Assembly: GCA_963922585.1 (NCBI GenBank)
Contig: CAWUIK010000010.1
Coordinates: 1 to 50,978, forward strand
Source of the DNA: Parvicella sp963922585
GTDB lineage: Bacteria; Bacteroidota; Bacteroidia; Flavobacteriales_D; Parvicellaceae
Length of the DNA: 50,978 nt
Direction of reading: 5' to 3'
The translations under genes were made by a program, and so were the position numbers. The notes beneath the pieces are model-generated. The model worked only from the letters and a program-made list of their open reading frames with translations, was not told the origin of the DNA and did no database searches. Shown in pieces: positions 7,914-14,073 of the stretch (position 1 is the first letter of the stretch; every line of letters starts with the position of its first letter).

Positions 7914-9260
7914 ATGAAACAAAAAACAGCAACAATAATAGGCGCAGGATTAGCAGGTTCGTTATGGGCTGTTTATCTTGCTAAAGCAGGATATAAAGTT
8001 ACCATTTTTGAAAGAAGATCTGACATTAGAAAAGCGGAAATTTCTGCTGGAAAATCTATTAACTTAGCACTTTCAACCAGAGGCTGGACCGCAATGAAGG
8101 AAGTAGGAGTGGATAAAGAAATCGAGCCCATTGCTATTCCTATGACTGGAAGAATAATGCATTCTACTTCAGGAGAATTGACGTATCAACCTTATGGAAA
8201 AGAAGGGCAAGCAATATATTCTGTTTCGAGAGGTGGTATCAATGCAAAAATGATGGACATTGCAGAAGCTTCAGGAGAGGTAGCAATTCATTACCAACAC
8301 AGATGCGTAGATGTAGAATTCGAGACGGGAACTGTTCATATTGAAAATTCACTAACAAAAGAAATTTTTACACACCAATCTGATGTTGTTTTTGCTTGTG
8401 ATGGAGCTTATTCAGCGGTAAGATATAATGGTTTTCAGAAGTTAGACAGGTTCAATTTTAGTCAGAATTATATTGCCGATGGTTATAGAGAGATTTTATT
8501 ACCAGCCAATGAAGATGGGTCTTATAAATTAGATAAAAAAGCTTTGCATATATGGCCCAGAGGACGTTTTATGTTGATTGCTTTAGCCAATGAAGATGGT
8601 TCATTTACTTGTACTTTATTCATGCCTTTTGAAAATAATGAATATTCATTTGATAAATTGAAAAATAAAGAAGCGGTTGACAATTTCTTTAAAAATGTAT
8701 TTCCAGATTTTTATGAAATGATGCCCAATGTAGCCAATCAATGGGAAGACCATCCGTTATCTTCTTTGGCAATTATGAGATGTTATCCTTGGACTTCTGG
8801 CAAAGTGGCTTTGATGGGAGATGCTGCCCACGCCACTGTTCCGTTTTACGGTCAAGGAATGAATGCTTCTTTAGAAGATTGTTACGAAATGGGGAGATTG
8901 ATGAAAAAGCACAATGAGAATTGGGAAGAGGTTTTCAAAGAATATCAAGAAATAAGAAAACCCAATGGAGATGCTTTGCAGGATTTATCGCTTTATAATT
9001 ATAAGGTAATGGCAGATTTTGTTGCAGACCCTTACTTTTTATTGAAAAAGAAATTGGAATTAAGAATCAGTGAATTGTATCCTGAGAAATATTTGTCATT
9101 GTATTCAATGGTTTCATTTAGCAATATTCCTTATGCTGAGGCTCATAAAAAAGGTCAGGAGCAAGATGCACTTATGGAAAAAATTATGGCTGAAAATGAC
9201 GTCAAAGCTATGATGGATAATGGAGGGGTAGATGATTTAATACATTCGATATTTGGATAG
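7914..9260 (+). CDS. kmo: Kynurenine 3-monooxygenase
   Basis: This 448-residue FAD- and NADPH-dependent hydroxylase turns kynurenine into 3-hydroxykynurenine. The Rossmann motif GAGLAGS starts at residue 10, with Glu35-region FERR binding FAD ribose. The second FAD motif GDAAHATVPFYGQGMNAS has its GD at 302-303. The Q-G-M-N-A-S stretch and the IRKPNGDALQDLS block are typical of KMO rather than of other aromatic hydroxylases. The C-terminal part (about 390-448) replaces the membrane tail of eukaryotic KMO. It is packed between two Fic genes, 8 bp and 2 bp away. Kynureninase and formamidase genes are not in the window. Confidence 0.93.
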   Translation: MKQKTATIIGAGLAGSLWAVYLAKAGYKVTIFERRSDIRKAEISAGKSINLALSTRGWTAMKEVGVDKEIEPIAIPMTGRIMHSTSGELTYQPYGKEGQAIYSVSRGGINAKMMDIAEASGEVAIHYQHRCVDVEFETGTVHIENSLTKEIFTHQSDVVFACDGAYSAVRYNGFQKLDRFNFSQNYIADGYREILLPANEDGSYKLDKKALHIWPRGRFMLIALANEDGSFTCTLFMPFENNEYSFDKLKNKEAVDNFFKNVFPDFYEMMPNVANQWEDHPLSSLAIMRCYPWTSGKVALMGDAAHATVPFYGQGMNASLEDCYEMGRLMKKHNENWEEVFKEYQEIRKPNGDALQDLSLYNYKVMADFVADPYFLLKKKLELRISELYPEKYLSLYSMVSFSNIPYAEAHKKGQEQDALMEKIMAENDVKAMMDNGGVDDLIHSIFG

Positions 9261-9262
9261 AA

Positions 9263-10033
9263 GTGAGATTTATTGATGAAACATATTATGCTAATTATTC
9301 AAAAAAATCTCCTTTTGGTGTAGAAAAGTGTTTCAACGATTACGACTTTTCAGAAGAATCGGGAAGTTTTGATTATCTCACTAAAGCATCCGCTGTTTAT
9401 TCTTCCAATATTGAAGGTAATTCTATCGATTTAAATTCTTATATGAATTATGAGTTAAACAAAACCAGATTCAAAAAAGGAAAAGAAATTGAAGAAATTG
9501 AAGATTTGATAAATGCTTATGCTTTTGCTCAAAATAATAGGTTGAACGAAATTAATTTATTGAAAGCGCACGAATTATCATCAAAGACGATATTGATAAA
9601 ATCCAACAGAGGTCGGTATAGAAATGAAATGGTTGGAGTTTATGGAACAAGTGGCTTGATTTATTTAGCAATTGAACCCGATTTAGTGGGTAATGAAATG
9701 AATGCTTTTTTTGAAGAAATATCAAGTGTGCTTAATGAAAATCTTACTGTTGCCCAGTGCTTTTTTTATGCTTCAATCATTCATTTAAGATTTGCTCATA
9801 TTCATCCTTTTAGAGATGGAAATGGAAGAATGGCAAGATTGTTAGAAAAATGGTTTTTAGCCGAAAAATTGGGTGAACAATGTTGGAAAATTCCTTCAGA
9901 AGAATTTTATAAAGAAAATCAGAAACGATATTATAAAAATATCAACTTGGGTGTAAATTTTTATGCACTTGAATACTCAAATTGTTTTGATTTCTTATAT
10001 TTATTGCCTGAATCATTAATTTTTAAAAATTAA
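9263..10033 (+). CDS. Fic-domain protein with intact catalytic motif
   Basis: This 256-residue Fic protein carries a complete active-site loop HPFRDGNGRMAR at residues 181-192 (catalytic His181) and the inhibitory motif S47-S-N-I-E51-G52-N53. It is therefore a potentially active, self-inhibited (class II-like) AMP-transferase. The only reasonable start is a GTG two bases after the KMO stop, since no in-frame ATG precedes the conserved region. It differs clearly from the Fic protein upstream of KMO in sequence and loop, so the pair is not a recent duplication. The target is unknown; no obvious toxin-antitoxin partner gene accompanies it. Being tightly packed with KMO suggests co-expression with tryptophan catabolism. 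Confidence 0.88.
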   Translation: MRFIDETYYANYSKKSPFGVEKCFNDYDFSEESGSFDYLTKASAVYSSNIEGNSIDLNSYMNYELNKTRFKKGKEIEEIEDLINAYAFAQNNRLNEINLLKAHELSSKTILIKSNRGRYRNEMVGVYGTSGLIYLAIEPDLVGNEMNAFFEEISSVLNENLTVAQCFFYASIIHLRFAHIHPFRDGNGRMARLLEKWFLAEKLGEQCWKIPSEEFYKENQKRYYKNINLGVNFYALEYSNCFDFLYLLPESLIFKN

Positions 10034-10175
10034 AATGAAAAACAACTACAGATTTATCAAAGAAAGAGATCCTTGGGGAAAATAATACAAGGAATAAAAG
10101 TTCAAAATGAACTTTTGATTGAATCTAATTTTTCATTTTCTCAGAAGATGCTGAGATGTATAATTAAAAAATAAA
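10034..10175. other. Fic-TDO intergenic region with mini-ORF and hairpin
   Basis: The region begins with a 16-codon ORF (10035-10085, MKNNYRFIKERDPWGK) whose ATG lies one base after the Fic stop. A perfect 8-bp hairpin follows: AAAAGTTC at 10096-10103, loop AAAAT, GAACTTTT at 10109-10116. A shorter 6-bp TCTCAG/CTGAGA hairpin lies near 10140-10157. The mini-ORF looks like the start of a lost gene; with a single Trp codon it is a poor attenuator leader. Confidence 0.4.
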
Positions 10176-11123
10176 ATGTCACATAAAAGAGAAGAATTAC
10201 TCAAAGCACTTGAAGAAAAATATGCTAAAACTGGACAGAATTTAGATGTTCACTTGAGTGGATTGTTACACAGTACTGATATAACTTATTGGGATTATAT
10301 CCAAACAGAAGCTCTTTTGAATCTCCAAATACAAAGAACCAATTTGCCTGATGAAATGGTTTTTATTGTCTATCATCAAATCAATGAATTACTGTTTAAA
10401 ATGATTCTTTGGGAAATTGACCAGATTTCTAATAACGAAAACTTGACCACCACTTTTTTTGCTGAAAGACTGCATAGAATAAGTAGGTATTTTGATATGT
10501 TGGCTAATTCTTTCGAAGTGATGGGAGATGGAATGGAAGTATCTCAATACATGAAATTCAGAGATACATTGACTCCTGCAAGTGGATTCCAAAGTGCTCA
10601 GTATAGAATGATTGAATTTGCTTCTACCGAACTAATCAATTTGATTGATTTTAGATTCAGAAAAACCATCAATAGAAACACACCTTACGAATACGCTTTC
10701 GAAAATTTATATTGGCAAGCAGCAGGAAAAGACTTCAAAACAGGAGAGAAATCTCCACTTTTGAATAACTTTGAAACCAAATACAAAGATTTCTTTATTG
10801 ACTATATGAAAACTTATAACAGTAAAAATTTATGGACAAAGTATAAATCTTTGCCCGAAAATGAAAGAAATAATGTAAATTTGAAAAATGCTATGAGACA
10901 TTACGACCACACAGTGAATGTAAAATGGGTAATGGCACACTACCATGCTGCTGCAAAATACATCAATAGCGGTGAAGGAAGTGGAGAAGCAACTGGTGGA
11001 AGTGATTGGCAAAAGTACATGCACCCAAGATATCAAAGAAGAATTTTCTTTCCAGAATTATGGTCAGAAGAAGAACTTGAAAACTGGGGGCTTGTCAACC
11101 TAGAGAGTATAAAAACATTATAG
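10176..11123 (+). CDS. kynA: Tryptophan 2,3-dioxygenase
   Basis: This 315-residue haem enzyme opens the indole ring of L-tryptophan to N-formylkynurenine, the first step of the kynurenine route. The hallmark FIVYHQINELLFK is at about 63-75, and His67 corresponds to the conserved active-site His of bacterial TDO. The second conserved region, His-rich and ending in ATGGSDW, lies near 235-275 and should carry the haem ligand and the substrate-closing loop. Length is slightly above that of the shortest bacterial TDOs. It is separated from the upstream Fic gene by 142 bp and followed after 31 bp by paaA on the same strand. Confidence 0.93.
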   Translation: MSHKREELLKALEEKYAKTGQNLDVHLSGLLHSTDITYWDYIQTEALLNLQIQRTNLPDEMVFIVYHQINELLFKMILWEIDQISNNENLTTTFFAERLHRISRYFDMLANSFEVMGDGMEVSQYMKFRDTLTPASGFQSAQYRMIEFASTELINLIDFRFRKTINRNTPYEYAFENLYWQAAGKDFKTGEKSPLLNNFETKYKDFFIDYMKTYNSKNLWTKYKSLPENERNNVNLKNAMRHYDHTVNVKWVMAHYHAAAKYINSGEGSGEATGGSDWQKYMHPRYQRRIFFPELWSEEELENWGLVNLESIKTL

Positions 11124-11154
11124 AAATTGAATTGTTATTAAATATAAAAAAGAT

Positions 11155-12114
11155 ATGGCACACGAACTAGAAAATGAAGACCCAATAAAATTGGCAGAAT
11201 TTCAAGCAAAAATCGATGCTGAAATTAAAATTGAACCCAAAGACTGGATGCCAGAAGCATATCGTCAGAATTTGATTCGTCAGATTTCTCAACATGCACA
11301 TTCTGAAGTAATCGGTATGCAACCAGAAGGAAATTGGGTTTCTAGAGCTCCAAGTTTGAGAAGCAAGAAGATTCTGATGGCAAAGATTCAAGATGAAGCA
11401 GGTCATGGTTTGTATTTATATTGTGCAGCTGAAACTTTAGGTGTGTCTAGAGATCAATACATCCAATGGCTTCATGAAGGTAAAGCAAAATATGCAAGTG
11501 TTTTTAATTATCCTTCTCCAACATGGGCTGATATGGGGGCGATAGGTTGGTTGGTTGATGGTGCTGCAATTGTAAATCAAGTTTCATTACAAAGAACATC
11601 TTATGGTCCTTATTCAAGAGCGATGGTAAGAATTTGTATGGAAGAAAGTTTTCACCAAAGACAAGGTTATGAAATCATGGCTAGATTGATGGAAGGTTCT
11701 GAAGCTCAAAAAAAAATGGCTCAAGATGCTTTAAATAGATGGTGGTGGCCTTCTTTGATGATGTTTGGCCCTCATGATAGTGATAGTGCACATTCATCTC
11801 AGTCCATGAAATGGAAAATAAAAAGAGAAAGTAATGACGATTTACGTCAACAATTTATTGATAAAACCATTCCACAAGCAGAATTGATTGGACTAAAAGT
11901 ACCAGACGAAAATGCAAAGTGGAATGCTGAAACGAATCACTATGAAACAAGCGATATCGATTGGGATGAATTCTGGAATGTGATCAAAGGAAATGGACCA
12001 TGCAACAGACAAAGATTGGCACACCATATCAAAGCTCACAAAGATGGAGAATGGGTGAGAGCAGCTGCACAAGCCTTCGCAATTAAACAAAATAACAAAT
12101 TAAAAATAGCATAA
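11155..12114 (+). CDS. paaA: 1,2-phenylacetyl-CoA epoxidase, catalytic subunit A
   Basis: This 319-residue protein is the catalytic di-iron subunit of the multicomponent epoxidase that activates the ring of phenylacetyl-CoA. Carboxylate and His ligands are visible in two helices as E81-x-x-H84 (QDEAGHG) and E164-x-x-H167 (MEESFHQRQG), the ferritin-like pattern. The WWWPSLMMFGPHD block is typical of PaaA. It begins a paaA-paaB-paaC run 31 bp after tryptophan dioxygenase. The reductase and assembly genes usually found with it (paaE, paaD) are not next to it. Confidence 0.93.
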   Translation: MAHELENEDPIKLAEFQAKIDAEIKIEPKDWMPEAYRQNLIRQISQHAHSEVIGMQPEGNWVSRAPSLRSKKILMAKIQDEAGHGLYLYCAAETLGVSRDQYIQWLHEGKAKYASVFNYPSPTWADMGAIGWLVDGAAIVNQVSLQRTSYGPYSRAMVRICMEESFHQRQGYEIMARLMEGSEAQKKMAQDALNRWWWPSLMMFGPHDSDSAHSSQSMKWKIKRESNDDLRQQFIDKTIPQAELIGLKVPDENAKWNAETNHYETSDIDWDEFWNVIKGNGPCNRQRLAHHIKAHKDGEWVRAAAQAFAIKQNNKLKIA

Positions 12115-12128
12115 AATAACTGGTTCGT

Positions 12129-12195
12129 GGTTTGAAGTTTATAGTTTGAGGTTACTTGAACATCAAACATCAAACATCGAACAACAAACATCTAC
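12129..12195. repeat. Degenerate heptamer array before paaB
   Basis: Two adjoining 7-bp arrays are seen. The first is based on GTTTGAA (about 12129-12156). The second is based on CATCAAA: 12161-12167, 12168-12174, then CATCGAA, CAACAAA and CATCTAC. The two motifs are near reverse complements (GTTTGA versus TCAAAC), so parts could pair in RNA. The array ends five bases before the chosen paaB start, and it is translated in-frame if an upstream TTG is used. Confidence 0.75.
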
Positions 12196-12199
12196 TACA

Positions 12200-12487
12200 A
12201 TGGAAGACAATCAAGGAACATTATGGGAAGTTTTTTTACAACCCAAAGCAGGAAGACCTCACAAACATGTTGGAAGTTTGCATGCTTATGATAAATCAAT
12301 GGCTATGGAGGCTGCAAGAGATATTTATACAAGAAGAGGGGAAGGTCAAGGAGTATGGCTAGTTAAGGCAGAGGATATAGTGTCAAGCCAACCTGAAGAT
12401 ATGGAAGCATTTTTCGATCCTGCAAACGACAAAGCATACAGACATCCAACTTTCTATACAATGCCTGAAGGTTCAAAACATATATAA
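12200..12487 (+). CDS. paaB: 1,2-phenylacetyl-CoA epoxidase subunit B
   Basis: This 95-residue subunit belongs to the PaaB family and bridges the PaaA-PaaC heterodimers in the epoxidase. The conserved LWEVFLQPKAGRPHKHVGSL segment is at residues 8-27, followed by GVWLV and a family-type tail. The frame is open upstream to a TTG at 12146, but those 18 codons are made from the heptamer repeat. The ATG at 12200 is therefore chosen and gives the family's usual length. paaC begins 12 bp after the stop. Confidence 0.9.
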   Translation: MEDNQGTLWEVFLQPKAGRPHKHVGSLHAYDKSMAMEAARDIYTRRGEGQGVWLVKAEDIVSSQPEDMEAFFDPANDKAYRHPTFYTMPEGSKHI

Positions 12488-12499
12488 GTTTAAAGTACT

Positions 12500-13252
12500 A
12501 TGAATACAGATTTATACAAATACACACTTCGTTTGGCTGACAATAGTTTGATTTTGGGGCATAGACTATCAGAATATATAAGTTGTGGACCTTTCCTAGA
12601 GGAAGATTTAGCGTTGACGAATACTGGCTTAGATCTTATAGGGCAAGCAGAAGCTTTGTTAAAATATGCTGCTGAGCAAAACGGAACAATTGATGAAGAC
12701 TATCTTGCTTTTGGAAGAGAAGAATACGAATATTTAAATTTTCATTTGGTTGAATATCCTAATGAAGATTATGGATACTTGATAACTAGACAATTTTTAA
12801 TGGACGTCTTTAATGTTATAAATTACACTTTACTGAAAGATTCTAAAGATGCAACAATTGCAGCCATTGCAGCAAAATCTCTTAAAGAAGTTACTTATCA
12901 TTTGAAAAGAAGTAGTGAATGGATGATTCGTTTAGGAGACGGGACTCAAGAAAGTCATGACAAAATTCAAGAATGTGTTAATAATCTTTGGATGTACACT
13001 GATGAAATGTTCGACATTGATGAGGTTCATGAAAGACTTCAAAAAGAAGGGATTGCTGCAGATTTAAGTTTGATAAAAAAACAATGGCATGCCAAAGTTG
13101 ATGAAGTTTTTGAAATAGCAACCATCAAAAAACCTGAATTGCCTAAGTATTCTTTGGTTTATGGAAAAGATGGAGGCCACACAGATTATATGGGGTACCT
13201 TTTGGCTGAAATGCAATTTTTAAAAAATAGATTTCCAAAAGAAGTTTGGTAA
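12500..13252 (+). CDS. paaC: 1,2-phenylacetyl-CoA epoxidase structural subunit C
   Basis: This 250-residue ferritin-like, non-catalytic partner of PaaA is needed to form the active heterodimer. N-terminal marks are LADNSLILGHRLSEYISCGPFLEEDLA, and further conserved parts are LTNTGLDLIGQAE and HLKRSSEWMIRLGDGT. Length and order (A-B-C) are as expected. The C-terminal MGYLLAEMQFLKNRFPKEVW is also typical. The cluster stops here: the next gene, 82 bp on, is endonuclease III and not paaD. The complete epoxidase must draw its reductase from another locus. Confidence 0.92.
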   Translation: MNTDLYKYTLRLADNSLILGHRLSEYISCGPFLEEDLALTNTGLDLIGQAEALLKYAAEQNGTIDEDYLAFGREEYEYLNFHLVEYPNEDYGYLITRQFLMDVFNVINYTLLKDSKDATIAAIAAKSLKEVTYHLKRSSEWMIRLGDGTQESHDKIQECVNNLWMYTDEMFDIDEVHERLQKEGIAADLSLIKKQWHAKVDEVFEIATIKKPELPKYSLVYGKDGGHTDYMGYLLAEMQFLKNRFPKEVW

Positions 13253-13334
13253 ATCTTACGCTTGATGGTTGAATGTTAAAAGTATAATTTTTTGTGAGAA
13301 TCAATAATATCTAATAACAAACAATCATAATCCA

Positions 13335-13979
13335 ATGACCAAACAAGAAAAAGTACAATTTGTTATAGATGAACTGGAACGGCTCTATCCTGAGACTCCT
13401 GTTCCCTTGGATCATACTGATAGTTATACACTTTTAATCGCTGTTTTGCTTTCGGCACAATGTACAGATGAAAGAGTAAACAAAATTACACCACTTTTAT
13501 TTGCTAAAGCAGACAATCCTTTTGATATGATAAAGCTTTCAGTCGATGAGATAAAATCAATTATCAGACCATGTGGGCTTTCACCAAGAAAATCACAAGC
13601 AATTTATGACTTATCCAATATTCTCATAGAAAAATATAATGGAGTAGTTCCAGACAAAATAGAATTATTGGAAGAGTTGCCAGGTGTAGGTCATAAAACA
13701 GCTTCTGTAGTGATGGCGCAGGCATTTGGTGTTCCTGCATTCCCTGTGGATACTCATATTCATCGATTGATGTATCGTTGGAATTTAACCAATGGAAAAA
13801 ATGTTACACAAACAGAGAAAGATGCCAAAAGATTATTCCCCAGAGAATTATGGAATAAATTGCATTTGCAAATTATTTTCTACGGCAGAGAATATAGTCC
13901 AGCTAGAGGCGCCAAAAAAGATGTGGATTTCATCACTATGAAAATTGGTAGAAAAGAAGCAATTCGTCAACTAAGTTAG
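13335..13979 (+). CDS. nth: Endonuclease III lacking the Fe-S cluster motif
   Basis: This 214-residue HhH-GPD glycosylase/AP lyase excises oxidised pyrimidines from DNA. The helix-hairpin-helix LPGVGHKTA carries the catalytic Lys121, and VDTHIHR carries the catalytic Asp139, so the active site is complete. E. coli Nth ends with a four-cysteine C-X6-C-X2-C-X5-C site for a [4Fe-4S] cluster. Here the matching region (GREYSPARGAKKDVDF) has no cysteine at all; the only two in the protein are Cys43 and Cys80. Some related bacteria appear to have the same loss, so it is probably functional. It follows paaC by 82 bp and could be co-transcribed with the oxygenase island or independent. Confidence 0.92.
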   Translation: MTKQEKVQFVIDELERLYPETPVPLDHTDSYTLLIAVLLSAQCTDERVNKITPLLFAKADNPFDMIKLSVDEIKSIIRPCGLSPRKSQAIYDLSNILIEKYNGVVPDKIELLEELPGVGHKTASVVMAQAFGVPAFPVDTHIHRLMYRWNLTNGKNVTQTEKDAKRLFPRELWNKLHLQIIFYGREYSPARGAKKDVDFITMKIGRKEAIRQLS

Positions 13980-13993
13980 ATTATCAAGATTCC

Positions 13994-14021
13994 ACATAAA
14001 ACATAAAACATTCAACATTCT
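13994..14021. repeat. Heptamer array after nth
   Basis: Four 7-bp units in a row, ACATAAA, ACATAAA, ACATTCA and ACATTCT, lie in the 94-bp space between nth and the histidine kinase gene. The unit length equals that of the arrays at 1-70 and 12129-12195, though the sequence differs. Confidence 0.7.
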
Positions 14022-14030
14022 TTTTTAAAA

Positions 14031-14062
14031 TTGATAAAAATTTAATTAATAAGTTAATTTTG
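14031..14062 (+). promoter_or_regulatory. Putative promoter for the histidine kinase pair
   Basis: TTG at 14031-14033 is followed after 21 bp by TAATTTTG (14055-14062), an 8/8 match to TAnnTTTG. Transcription would begin around 14068, only some 6 bp before the ATG at 14074, so the mRNA would be nearly leaderless. The alternative is that the match is chance and the true promoter lies upstream. Confidence 0.4.
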
Positions 14063-14073
14063 AATTCCTTAAT

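Noticed and set aside
10035..10085. Trp-attenuation leader peptide for tryptophan dioxygenase
   Set aside because: It has only one Trp codon and no alternating terminator/antiterminator set; catabolic tdo would also not be expected to use attenuation by charged tRNA-Trp.
12146..12199. N-terminal extension of PaaB from a TTG
   Set aside because: The segment is encoded by the heptamer repeat and has no family similarity.
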